Source: Hymenobacter terrenus
GTDB lineage: Bacteria > Bacteroidota > Bacteroidia > Cytophagales > Hymenobacteraceae
Reading direction: 5' to 3'
Assembly: GCF_000972495.1 (NCBI RefSeq)
Contig: NZ_LATM01000008.1
Location: 62,293 to 126,292, forward strand
Length of the DNA: 64,000 nt
Made by a program: the position numbers and the translations under genes. How positions within the stretch are numbered: the stretch's first letter is position 1; every line of letters begins with the position of its first letter. Positions 41,162 through 50,368 of this stretch are shown here, in pieces. The notes beneath the pieces are model-generated. The model worked only from the letters and a program-made list of their open reading frames with translations, did not search any database and was not told where the DNA came from.

Positions 41162-43420
41162 ATGACCCCACGCTTACATTCCCGGTTTCGCGTTACCCCC
41201 GCCGTTGCGGCTGTTTTGTTGATGGTAGGGTTATCGCCAGCGGCCTTCGGCCAGACTTGCCCCATAGCGGCTACCTGCACCCCCGGCCGGGCCACCAGCC
41301 CCCAGGCAGGCAGCTTCAACATGGGCATCTTCAACGTGACGGTGGGCAACAACCTCATCAACAAAACCAGCGTGGGCCAGGCCGACGGCTACCAGGACTA
41401 CGGCTGCACCACCAACGCAACCCTGGCCGTGGGCCAGAGCTACCCCATCAGCGTGCGCACCGGCCTCAATGCGCCGGAAAACGTGCGGGTCTGGATTGAC
41501 TATAACAACGACGGAGCCTTCACCGGCACCAACGAACTGGTGTTCAGCTCCAACAACAGCATCCAACACAACGGTACCCTCACCCCGCCGGCCACGGCCA
41601 CCCTCAGCACCAACCTGCGCATGCGCGTGGCCGCCGACTACGCCCTGGGCATAATTCCCACGGCCTGCTCCACGCCCCAGTATTCGCAAACCGAAGACTA
41701 CAGCGTGCGACTGATAGCCAACGTGAACCCACCAGTGGCGGCCTTCACCACCAACGGCACCATTACCTGCTCGGGCTGCGTGCAGTTTACCGATGCCAGC
41801 CAGAACCTGCCCACGGCCTGGCTCTGGAACTTTGGCGACGGCACCACCAGCACCCAGCAAAACCCCAACCACTGCTACACCACGGCCGGCACCTATACCG
41901 TGACGCTGCGGGCCACCAACGCGGCCGGCACCAGCGCCCCAGCCAACGCAAGCGTTACTTATAACTCAGTAGTGCCGCTGGCGGCCAGCTGCACACCCCA
42001 GACGCTCAACTTCTTCGCCAACTACGGCATCACCCGGTTCCGGCTGGGTTCGATTGACAATACCTCTGCCAACGGCAGCGCGAGCTACCAGGACTTCACC
42101 TGCCCCCAGCGCACCGACCTCACCGTGGGCAGCGCCTATCCAATGATTATCACCACGGGCGGCGTCAACGCGCACGACATCCGGGTGTACCTTGATAAGG
42201 ACAACAACGGCACGCTGACCGCCGCCGAGCAGCTGTATCAGAGCCTGAACACGGCCACCCCGGGTGCCACCACTACCCTGACCATTCCGGCGACGGGCGT
42301 GGTACTCAACCAGCCCTTGCGCCTGCGCGTGGTAGCCGATGCTGTAAGCTCCACCACTGCGGGCCCCTGCACCAACCCCGCCAGCGGACAGGCCGAAGAC
42401 TACACCGTCATTCTCTGGCCGGTTACCACGCCGCCCACCGTCAACTTCAGCAGCAGCTACGTGCCCGGCACCTGCTCGAATCCCATTCAGTTCACCGACC
42501 TCAGCACCAATGCGCCCACGTCCTGGCTCTGGAATTTTGGCGATGGCACCACCAGCACCCAGCAAAACCCCTCGCACCAGTACACCACCACGGGCACCTA
42601 CACCGTGAGCTTGTCGGCCACGAATATCATTGGTACCGCTACTGCTACCCAGCCCAACGCCGTGACGGTGCAGGTACCCTGCCTGACCTACTGCGCCTCC
42701 AATGGCACCGGCGGTGGCGGGGCGGGGGGCCCGCTCCCCAGTCCCTTCTATATCTCCGCGGTGGCCGTGCCCAATGCCCAGCCCGCGTTTAGTAATTCTA
42801 CGGGGGTCGCCACCGGTGGCTACGCCAACTACACGGCACAGCCCATCAGCATCGCCAACCAGGTAAACCTGACGGTGCTATCCAACCTGAACACTACCCA
42901 CCGCACCACCGTGTGGGTCGACTGGAACACCAATGGCCAGTTCGAGGCGGCTGAGCTGGTCGCCACGGGCATAACCACGGGTGTCATGTTCACGAGCAAT
43001 TTTCTGGTTCCTAGCGCCGCTAGCGGGCGGAGCTTCCGCATGCGGATAAATGTCGCCATTAATACCAGCACCGCCTTCCCTTGCGCTACCAACATCCTGA
43101 ATGCGGAAGTAGAGGACTATCTGCTCCAGGTACGCCCTCTGGCCAGCCGCGATGCGCTGGCGCTGCCCGCCCTCAGCCTCTACCCCAACCCCACCCTCGA
43201 CGGCCGCCTGCACCTACGCCTGCCCGATGCCAACGCCGCCGGCCTCTACGCCACCGAGGTGCAGAACCTGTTGGGGGCGACTATCCTGCGTACCGCCCTG
43301 CGCCTGGGCCCGGCCGCCGATGCCGAACTGGACCTGAGCAGCCTGCCCGCGGGCGTGTACGTGCTACGCCTGCGCGATGCCCGCGGCCAAACCGCCCTGC
43401 GCCGCGTGGTGCGCGAGTAA
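41162..43420 (+). CDS. Secreted GEVED/PKD repeat protein with T9SS signal
   Basis: A 752-residue surface or secreted protein. The signal peptide is in RVTPAVAAVLLMVGLSPAAF. Three GEVED-type domains (about 35-185, 270-420 and 505-660) share the GYANYT/GYQDYG start, a WIDYNNDG calcium-like loop and a CS/CT...EDY end. Two PKD domains (about 190-265 and 425-500) contain WLWNFGDGTTSTQQNP and YTVTL/YTVSL; their DNA is nearly identical. The C-terminus (about 665-752) is a T9SS type A signal: LSLYPNPTLDGRLHL, LDLSSLPAGVYVLRL and a basic end. There is no catalytic motif. It is probably an adhesin or matrix protein. The next T9SS gene starts 116 bases later. Confidence 0.9.
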   Translation: MTPRLHSRFRVTPAVAAVLLMVGLSPAAFGQTCPIAATCTPGRATSPQAGSFNMGIFNVTVGNNLINKTSVGQADGYQDYGCTTNATLAVGQSYPISVRTGLNAPENVRVWIDYNNDGAFTGTNELVFSSNNSIQHNGTLTPPATATLSTNLRMRVAADYALGIIPTACSTPQYSQTEDYSVRLIANVNPPVAAFTTNGTITCSGCVQFTDASQNLPTAWLWNFGDGTTSTQQNPNHCYTTAGTYTVTLRATNAAGTSAPANASVTYNSVVPLAASCTPQTLNFFANYGITRFRLGSIDNTSANGSASYQDFTCPQRTDLTVGSAYPMIITTGGVNAHDIRVYLDKDNNGTLTAAEQLYQSLNTATPGATTTLTIPATGVVLNQPLRLRVVADAVSSTTAGPCTNPASGQAEDYTVILWPVTTPPTVNFSSSYVPGTCSNPIQFTDLSTNAPTSWLWNFGDGTTSTQQNPSHQYTTTGTYTVSLSATNIIGTATATQPNAVTVQVPCLTYCASNGTGGGGAGGPLPSPFYISAVAVPNAQPAFSNSTGVATGGYANYTAQPISIANQVNLTVLSNLNTTHRTTVWVDWNTNGQFEAAELVATGITTGVMFTSNFLVPSAASGRSFRMRINVAINTSTAFPCATNILNAEVEDYLLQVRPLASRDALALPALSLYPNPTLDGRLHLRLPDANAAGLYATEVQNLLGATILRTALRLGPAADAELDLSSLPAGVYVLRLRDARGQTALRRVVRE

Positions 43421-43535
43421 GCTGCCCCGCAGCCTTGCCTTCACTCTTACCTTTCCTTGAATTGAACCTTCGAATGCCGACGACCAAGTGGTCGTCGGCT
43501 AAGGTCTGCCGCTTTCCTACCCTTCACTTTTTTAT

Positions 43536-46500
43536 ATGTTCAAAACTTTACTCCGGCCTCTTTTTGGGCTGACCCTTCTCCTGGCGCTGCTCATACCAGG
43601 GGTTCGTCCGGTGCAGGCCTCACACTTACTGGGCGGCGAGATGAGCTACCGCTACCTCGACGCTAATGGCCCGGCCGCCAGCCCGTTTCGCTACGAGATA
43701 ACGGTGACGCTGTATAGCAACGGCCTGTGGTTTAGCAACCCGGCAGGCTACGCGCCGCCGCCCACTCTGGCGCAGGTCGACTTTTATAACCGCACCACGG
43801 GCACCAAAGTCCAGACTGTCGTTATTCAGCGCACCTCGCCTAACGGCAACAGCAATTTTAATCTTCCTCCGCCCATTGCGCCCGCCGTACCGGTGGGCTG
43901 CACGGTGCAGGGGCCCAGCCAGCCTTTTTACCTGTGCAAATACGTGCAGACGGTCAATCTGCCGGTATCGTTCGAAGGCTACTACGCCGTGTACTCGGTA
44001 TCGGCCCGGAACAATTCGCTAACCAATATTAACAACCCCAACAGTGGGGGTGGTGGCAACGTCCCCCTGACGCTGTACGTGAGCATGGCCCCGCCGCTGA
44101 TTACGAACCGCTCACCGGTTTTCTCGGATACGGCCGTGGCCATTGTGTGCAACAACGACACTACCATTACCCTCAACAACGCGGTTGACCCGGACGGTGA
44201 CCGGTTGGTTTACTCGTTTGGGACGCCCTATGGGTTTCTCAACAACGGGGGCTTCACCTTTCCACCGCTGCCACAGACCGTTCCATATTTCCCAGGGTTC
44301 AGCGCCGCGACGCCGTTTGGCCCGGGCGCCGGCAACTTTGCGCTTATCAATGCCATTACCGGGATTGCCAAATACGGAGGCATGGCCAATGGCCTCTACG
44401 GTGTCGCGGTCGATGTATCGGAATACCGCACCATCAATGGGAGCGAAGTCCTGCTGGGCGTCACCCGGCGCGACTTGCAGCTGGTGGTATCCACTTGTCC
44501 GCCCACCCCGCCGCCGGTGCTGCCCCCCACAACGACTACGCCTCGTAACTACACCATTGAGGAAGGCCAAAGCCTGAGCATTCCGATTACGGCGACGCAG
44601 GCAAGCAGCAACCACCCGCTGGTGCTCACGGTGAACAGTGCCTTGCTCGACGGCGCGGGCCCTTTTAACACCACCTTCAACGGCAGCCCCGGCGTGGTGC
44701 AGCCCGGCAACCTGACGGGCACCGCTACCGCCACGGGCAATAGCGCCGTGAGCGGCACATTCGTGTTCAACTCAGCTTGCGGCAATGCCCGCGCCACGCC
44801 CTATGACTTGGCCGTGACCGTGAAAGACAACGGCTGCGGCGGCAAGCTGGCCTCCGACTTGTTCCGCATCACTGTGACCCGCGCCGCGGCGCCCAACGAC
44901 ATCACTGGTCCGACCACGGTGTGCAACCCGGGCACGGCGCGCACCTACACCGCTGCCGGCCCGGTGCCGGCCTCCTACCGCTGGCGCGTGGTGGGTGGCA
45001 CCATCACCGGCGGCCAGGGCACCAACGCCGTGCAGGTAACTTGGGCCAATGCCAACACCACCGGCACCATTGTAGTGAAGGGCATCTCGGGGTTTGGCTG
45101 CCCCACCGACTCGGTGGTGAAAAGTGTAGATATCCGCCCGCTGCCTGCGCTGGCGGTGGCGGCTACTGCCACCAGCATCTGCCTCGGGGCCTCGACCACG
45201 CTCGACGTCACCGGCCTGCCTGGTCTCACCTACACCTGGACCGGCGGTGGCCAGACATCGACCGGCACGAGCCTGACCGTTTCGCCGACCGCCACCACCA
45301 CTTACACTGTAACCGGCACCGACGGCACCTGCACTACCTCGGCCAACGTGACGGTGACCGTGACTCCACCGCCCACCGCCAACGCGGGCCCCGACCGCAA
45401 TGTGTGCCCCAACGTAGCCTCAACCCCGCTGGGCACTGCCCCGATTGCGGGCGCCACCTACAGCTGGAGCCCGGCCACCGGGCTGAGCAGTACCACCACG
45501 GCCCAGCCCACTGTGACCCTGCCCAACACCACCGGCGCCCCCATCACAACGACTTACACCCTCACCGTAACCACTGGCGCCGGCTGCACAAGTACCGGCA
45601 CCGTGAATGTGACCGTCACCCCGGCCGCGACGGCCGATGCCGGCCCGGCCCGCACCACCTGCTCGGGCGTGGCATCGGCACCGCTAGGCACGCCGGCCCT
45701 GCCGGGCTATACCTACAGCTGGAGTCCGGCCACGGGCCTAAGCAGCACCACCGTGGCCCAGCCCACCGTAACGCTGCCCAACACCACCGGCGCCCCCATC
45801 ACGGCGACTTACACCGTCACGGCAACCAGCGCTTTGGGCTGCCCGGCCACCGCGACGGTGGTAGTAACGGTGAACCCGGCCGCGGTAGCCACGCCGGGAC
45901 CGGCCATCAGCTTCTGCTCGGGTACGGTTTCGGCACCGCTGGGCGGCACGGCGGTGCCGGGCACCACGTATAGCTGGAGCCCGACCACGGGCCTGAGCAA
46001 CCCCACCATTCTCAACCCAACGGTGACGGGCATCAATACCACCGGCGCCCCCATTATCCGGACCTACACCCTGACGGCCACCACGGCCAACGGCTGCTCG
46101 ACTACGGCCACCGTGGACGTGACCATCAACCCCGCCGCCGTGGCCGTGGCTGGCGCCAACCAGGCGCTGTGCGCAGGCTCGACCACTACCCTGGGGGCCG
46201 CCCCGGTGCCGGGCTACACCTATAGCTGGAGCCCGGCCACCGGCTTGAGCAGCACTACCGTGGCCAATCCCACCTTCACGCTGCCCAGCCTGAACCCCAC
46301 CCCCATCGTCTTCACTCTGACGGCCACTACCAGCAATGGCTGCGTGAGCACCAGCACCGTGACCATATCCGTGAACCCGGCCGCCGTGGCCAATGCCGGC
46401 CCCGCCGTGTCGGTGTGCGACGGCAAGCGCGTCACGCTGGGGACGCCGGCCCTGCCAGGCTACACCTACAGCTGGAGCCCGGCCACGGGCCTGAGCAGTG

Positions 46501-48554
46501 CTACCGCCGCTCAGCCAGTGTTTACGGGGGTGAATACCACCGCCAATCCGCTCACGGTGAGCTTTACCCTGACGGCCACGACCAGCAACGGCTGCGTGAG
46601 CACCAGCCCCGTAACCGTGACCGTGAACCCACGGCCGGCCGCTGAAGGCATTACCGGTCCGGCTTCCGTTTGCCCCACCGTGACGGGCATTGCGTATTCA
46701 GTACCCAGCCCGGCCGCTACGGCTTACACCTGGCTGATTAACGGAGGCGCCATTACCAGCGGCCAGGGCACCCCGGCGGTAACCGTGAACTGGGGCGTGG
46801 CGACTACCGGGGCTTACCTCAAGGTATTCCGCTTGAATGCCCAGGGCTGCTCCTCAGACACCACCACGCTGCCCATCGTTATTAATCAAATCCTGCAAAC
46901 CGTGCGGCCGACTGGCCCCGGCGACGTGGTGGCGGTGGCCCCAACGCCCCGCTCCGTGTGCCAGGCCGATGGTCCTTACACCTACCGCAGTGGCTCGTTT
47001 GCCAACGGTTCCAGCTACTCTTGGTTGATTATCGGGGGCACGCAGGTGAGCACGCTGCAAAACACCGTGACCGTGAGCTGGGCGCCCGTCACGGTGCCCA
47101 CCATCGGCAAAATCGTTGTGACGGAAACCAGCAACCCCAGCGGCGGCATCTGCCGCGGCACATCGGATACGCTGCGGGTGCTCATCAACCCCTCGCCCCG
47201 CCCTAATCTGGCCATCGTGAGCCCGGTGCGCGTGTGCCAGACCAATGGCCCCGTCACATTCTCGCTGCCCGGCGGTTTTGCGGGGTCGACTTACGTGTTC
47301 CAGCTCAATGGCACCACGCTGGCCGGCACCGGCAACACCCGGACGCTGGCCACGCTGCCAGCCCCCGGCACCTATTCGCTCACGGCCCAGGAAACCACGA
47401 CGGCCGGCTGTGTCGGGCCCCGTTACACCACGCCCTTCACGGTGAGCCCCACGCCGGCGGCCCCCACCATCTCTGGTTCGGGCTTTGTGTGCAACACGGC
47501 TACGGCCCAGCAATACGCCATTACCAACCCTGCCCCCGGCGCCAGCTACCAGTGGACGGTAGTGGGTGGTACCGTCACGGCCGGCGGCACCAGCAGCCAG
47601 GTGACGGTTTTGTTTAACGCCACTGGCCCCTATTCGGTCAGCGTCGTTGAAACCAGCGCCAGCCCGGCCCTGTGCGCCAGCCCCGCCACCACGCGCACCA
47701 TTCTGCTCGATAACCCGGCTATTGCCCTGACCAACGCCTCAGTTGATGCCGCCAGCAACAGCCGGATTATCCTGACCTGGAGCGCCCCCCGCAGCGGCAA
47801 TACCCCGAACCCCGTGCAAGTCATGCGGCGCGTGGCGGGCGCGGGCAGCTTCGTTTCGGTGGGCACGGTAGCGGCCTCGGCCACTACTTACACCGATAAC
47901 AGCTCGGTTGATGCCTCGGCCAATTCCTACGAATACCGCCTCGACCTCACCAATGGCTGCGGCACCCTGCTCTCCAGCACCGTGGCCCAGACCGTGCGCC
48001 TCGTGACTACCGCCACGCCCGGCACCGGCGGCTACGACCAGGGCAGCACCTCCCTCACCTGGAATGCCTTCGCGGGCTTCCCCGTGAAAGAGTACCAGGT
48101 GTTCCGGCGCACTGATGCCGGCACCGCCGTTCTGGTGAAAACCGTGCCCGGCACCGACCCACTACGAGCCACCATCCCCAACGCGGACCCTGGCTCCGTT
48201 ACGGGCGCGGGCTTCAACCAGAACTTCCGGGTGGTGGCCGTCGGCACCGGAGCCACGCCCCTGCTCTCGAATTCGAACGAGGCCGGCGTGAACTTCGCCA
48301 ACGACACCAAGACCTATAACATCATCACTCCCAACCGCGACGGCCTGAACGACGTGCTGGTAATTGACAACATCCAGCTCTATCCCAACAACACCTTCAC
48401 CGTGTTCAACCGCTGGGGCCGCGAGGTATACAAAACCACCAACTACCAGAACAACTGGGGTGGCGACGACAACATAGCCGCCGGCAACTACTTCTACCTC
48501 CTCACCCTGCCCAACGGCACGAGCCTCAAAAACTGGTTCGAAGTGGTAAAATAA
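43536..48554 (+). CDS. Giant T9SS type B surface protein with Ig-like repeats
   Basis: A 1672-residue secreted protein. The signal peptide is MFKTLLRPLFGLTLLLALLI. The first 300 residues are a conserved N-terminal region starting SHLLGGEMSYRYLDANGPAA, seen in many gliding-associated proteins. Then come Ig-like/PKD-like domains, including five tandem repeats of about 83 residues (about 611-1031) with the core YSWSPATGLSSTT. The C-terminus is the gliding-motility (CHU_C) type B sorting domain: NIITPNRDGLNDVLVIDN, then FTVFNRWGREVYKTTNYQNN and a final NGTSLKNWFEVVK. Such proteins are cell-surface adhesins exported by the T9SS. A strong terminator follows. Confidence 0.93.
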   Translation: MFKTLLRPLFGLTLLLALLIPGVRPVQASHLLGGEMSYRYLDANGPAASPFRYEITVTLYSNGLWFSNPAGYAPPPTLAQVDFYNRTTGTKVQTVVIQRTSPNGNSNFNLPPPIAPAVPVGCTVQGPSQPFYLCKYVQTVNLPVSFEGYYAVYSVSARNNSLTNINNPNSGGGGNVPLTLYVSMAPPLITNRSPVFSDTAVAIVCNNDTTITLNNAVDPDGDRLVYSFGTPYGFLNNGGFTFPPLPQTVPYFPGFSAATPFGPGAGNFALINAITGIAKYGGMANGLYGVAVDVSEYRTINGSEVLLGVTRRDLQLVVSTCPPTPPPVLPPTTTTPRNYTIEEGQSLSIPITATQASSNHPLVLTVNSALLDGAGPFNTTFNGSPGVVQPGNLTGTATATGNSAVSGTFVFNSACGNARATPYDLAVTVKDNGCGGKLASDLFRITVTRAAAPNDITGPTTVCNPGTARTYTAAGPVPASYRWRVVGGTITGGQGTNAVQVTWANANTTGTIVVKGISGFGCPTDSVVKSVDIRPLPALAVAATATSICLGASTTLDVTGLPGLTYTWTGGGQTSTGTSLTVSPTATTTYTVTGTDGTCTTSANVTVTVTPPPTANAGPDRNVCPNVASTPLGTAPIAGATYSWSPATGLSSTTTAQPTVTLPNTTGAPITTTYTLTVTTGAGCTSTGTVNVTVTPAATADAGPARTTCSGVASAPLGTPALPGYTYSWSPATGLSSTTVAQPTVTLPNTTGAPITATYTVTATSALGCPATATVVVTVNPAAVATPGPAISFCSGTVSAPLGGTAVPGTTYSWSPTTGLSNPTILNPTVTGINTTGAPIIRTYTLTATTANGCSTTATVDVTINPAAVAVAGANQALCAGSTTTLGAAPVPGYTYSWSPATGLSSTTVANPTFTLPSLNPTPIVFTLTATTSNGCVSTSTVTISVNPAAVANAGPAVSVCDGKRVTLGTPALPGYTYSWSPATGLSSATAAQPVFTGVNTTANPLTVSFTLTATTSNGCVSTSPVTVTVNPRPAAEGITGPASVCPTVTGIAYSVPSPAATAYTWLINGGAITSGQGTPAVTVNWGVATTGAYLKVFRLNAQGCSSDTTTLPIVINQILQTVRPTGPGDVVAVAPTPRSVCQADGPYTYRSGSFANGSSYSWLIIGGTQVSTLQNTVTVSWAPVTVPTIGKIVVTETSNPSGGICRGTSDTLRVLINPSPRPNLAIVSPVRVCQTNGPVTFSLPGGFAGSTYVFQLNGTTLAGTGNTRTLATLPAPGTYSLTAQETTTAGCVGPRYTTPFTVSPTPAAPTISGSGFVCNTATAQQYAITNPAPGASYQWTVVGGTVTAGGTSSQVTVLFNATGPYSVSVVETSASPALCASPATTRTILLDNPAIALTNASVDAASNSRIILTWSAPRSGNTPNPVQVMRRVAGAGSFVSVGTVAASATTYTDNSSVDASANSYEYRLDLTNGCGTLLSSTVAQTVRLVTTATPGTGGYDQGSTSLTWNAFAGFPVKEYQVFRRTDAGTAVLVKTVPGTDPLRATIPNADPGSVTGAGFNQNFRVVAVGTGATPLLSNSNEAGVNFANDTKTYNIITPNRDGLNDVLVIDNIQLYPNNTFTVFNRWGREVYKTTNYQNNWGGDDNIAAGNYFYLLTLPNGTSLKNWFEVVK
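45367..46629 (+). repeat. Five tandem 83-codon repeats in the giant surface protein
   Basis: Five units of 82-85 codons each encode a domain opening NAGP or a variant. Each continues with a conserved Cys, TPALPGYTYSWSPATGLSS-like core, NTTGAPI and a T-x-T-NGC block before VTVNP. Unit 4 is shorter by a few codons. DNA identity between units is high, so unit number may vary between strains by recombination. Confidence 0.85.
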
Positions 48555-48574
48555 CCCTTGCTTCCTCCTAGCTC

Positions 48575-48608
48575 AAGAAAAAAGCCTCCGATGGGAGGCT
48601 TTTTTCTT
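48575..48608 (+). terminator. Terminator of the giant surface-protein gene
   Basis: A 15-base perfect stem, AAGAAAAAAGCCTCC and its inverse, closed by the loop GATG and ending in a run of six T residues. It lies 20 bases after the stop codon. Confidence 0.92.
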
Positions 48609-48750
48609 AGCCACCGGCGTCAGGGCCAGCTTACACTAACGTGCGTCCGCGCCCAATTAGGCCGAGTCGTCACATCATTCCCATAACAAACCGGAAACTC
48701 GAAATCAGTCGGCCATATCAGAGACGTACGCCAACGCCCGAGATTTATGC

Positions 48751-48868
48751 GACATTTTTTTACTTATGGCAAATTGTGTCACGTTTAGAATGTAACATAA
48801 TTTGACATAAGTAAAAAAATGTCACGTTCTAAACGTGACAGAAATCATCATAAGTAAAAATTTGTCAC
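48751..48868. repeat. Nested palindromes and 43-bp direct repeats upstream of rlmD
   Basis: Two 43-base units (48777-48819 and 48820-48862), with the start of a third, each begin TGTCACGTT and end CATAAGTAAAAA. Each unit's first 21 bases form a palindrome: perfect in the second (TGTCACGTT-CTA-AACGTGACA), imperfect in the first. GACATTTTTTTACTTATG (48751-48768) is an 18-base perfect inverse of 48806-48823. The 43-base step is about four helical turns. The region is strongly AT-rich in a GC-rich genome, has no gene, and lies 85-200 bases before rlmD. Confidence 0.8.
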
Positions 48869-48937
48869 ACTCTGTTCAGCCCCTTCCCTCCCAGCCTTGA
48901 AATCCGGAGAGCCGGGATGAATCCGTGGTTCAGACAG

Positions 48938-48945
48938 TAGCTTTG
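48938..48945 (+). promoter_or_regulatory. TAGCTTTG -7 box of rlmD
   Basis: TAGCTTTG matches TAnnTTTG exactly and ends seven bases before the rlmD ATG, so the transcript would have little or no leader. A -33 TTG at the expected distance is not clear. Confidence 0.5.
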
Positions 48946-48952
48946 TGTTCTT

Positions 48953-50365
48953 ATGAGCAGAGCCAAAAACATACCCGCCGAGTTACTTCGCAACGTTAAA
49001 ATCCAGGACATGGTGGCCGAGGGCAAGTGCCTCGTCCGGGTCGAAAACCTTGTCATCTTCGTGTCCCAGGTTGCCCCCGGCGACGTGGTGGACTTGCGCG
49101 TTACCAAGGCCAAGAAGAGCTTCCTCGAAGCCGTTCCCGTCAAGTTTCACTCCTATTCGGAGCAACGGACCACGCCGTTTTGCCAGCATTTCGGCGTTTG
49201 TGGCGGCTGCAAGTGGCAGCATCTCACCTACGATGCCCAGCTGCACTACAAGCAGCAGCAGGTCATCGACCAGCTCACCCGAATCGGTAAAGTGGCGCTG
49301 CCCGAGATTCCGCACATCCTCTCCTCGCCGCAGCGCACCTACTACCGCAACAAGCTCGAATACACCTTCAGCGACAACGGCTGGCTGACCACCGAGCAGA
49401 TTAACGACGATTCGCGCACCTACAACCGCGAGGTGCTGGGCTTCCACACGCCCACCCGCTTCGATAAGATTATCGACGTGGAGCACTGCTGGCTCCAGCC
49501 CGAGCCGAGCAATGAAATCCGCCTTTTCGTCCGCGACTATGCCCACGAGCACGGGCTGGCCTTCAACAACCTCGTGCGCCAAACCGGCCTGTTGCGCAAC
49601 CTCATCATCCGCATCGCCCAAAGCACCGGCGAGCTAATGGTGATTCTGCAGTGCTACCACGCCGACCCAGCCATCGAGCCCCTGCTCGACGCCCTCTACG
49701 CCAAATTTCCCGGCATCACCTCCCTCAACTACGTCCTCAACAGCAAGGGCAACGAAACCTTCCACGACCTGGAAATCGTGACCTATAAGGGCAAGCCCTA
49801 CATCGAGGAAGAGATGGAAGGCCTGCGCTTCCGCATCGGCCCCAAGTCCTTCTACCAAACCAACTCCGAAGGCGCCCACCAGCTCTACAAAGTAGCCCGC
49901 GACTTCGCCGACCTGCAAGGCGACGAGTTGGTGTACGACCTCTACACTGGCGCCGGCACCATCGCCAGCTTCGTGTCGCACCAGGCCCGCAAAGTCATCG
50001 GCGTGGAGTACGTGGAGCAAGCCGTGGCCGATGCCCACGTCAACGCCGAAATCAACAACATCACCAACACGGAGTTCTACGCCGGCGACATGAAGGACAT
50101 CCTCACCGCCGAGTTCACCGCCCGCCACGGCCGCCCCGACGTCCTCATCACCGACCCGCCCCGCGCCGGCATGCACCCCGACGTAGTAGCCCGCCTACTA
50201 GAGCTGCGCGCGCCCCGCATCGTCTACATCAGCTGCAACCCCGCCACCCAGGCCCGCGACCTGGAAATGCTCGACGCCGCGTATAAAGTCACCCGCGTGC
50301 AGCCAGTGGATATGTTCCCGCACACCCACCACGTGGAGAATGTGGTGGCGCTGGAGTTGAAGTAA
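48953..50365 (+). CDS. rlmD: 23S rRNA (uracil-C5)-methyltransferase, RlmD/RumA type
   Basis: Methylates a uracil of 23S rRNA using SAM. A 470-residue protein with an N-terminal TRAM domain (about 12-70). The iron-sulfur cysteines are in PFCQHFGVCGGCKWQHLTY (about 75-93), with a probable fourth in VEHCWLQPE. The catalytic domain has LVYDLYTGAGTIASFVS as SAM motif, VLITDPPRAGMHPDV, and the nucleophile Cys in YISCNPATQARDL. A -7 box ends seven bases before the ATG. It is a housekeeping gene. The unusual features are around it: the palindrome cluster upstream and the GIY-YIG element four bases after its stop. Confidence 0.95.
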   Translation: MSRAKNIPAELLRNVKIQDMVAEGKCLVRVENLVIFVSQVAPGDVVDLRVTKAKKSFLEAVPVKFHSYSEQRTTPFCQHFGVCGGCKWQHLTYDAQLHYKQQQVIDQLTRIGKVALPEIPHILSSPQRTYYRNKLEYTFSDNGWLTTEQINDDSRTYNREVLGFHTPTRFDKIIDVEHCWLQPEPSNEIRLFVRDYAHEHGLAFNNLVRQTGLLRNLIIRIAQSTGELMVILQCYHADPAIEPLLDALYAKFPGITSLNYVLNSKGNETFHDLEIVTYKGKPYIEEEMEGLRFRIGPKSFYQTNSEGAHQLYKVARDFADLQGDELVYDLYTGAGTIASFVSHQARKVIGVEYVEQAVADAHVNAEINNITNTEFYAGDMKDILTAEFTARHGRPDVLITDPPRAGMHPDVVARLLELRAPRIVYISCNPATQARDLEMLDAAYKVTRVQPVDMFPHTHHVENVVALELK

Positions 50366-50368
50366 CAC

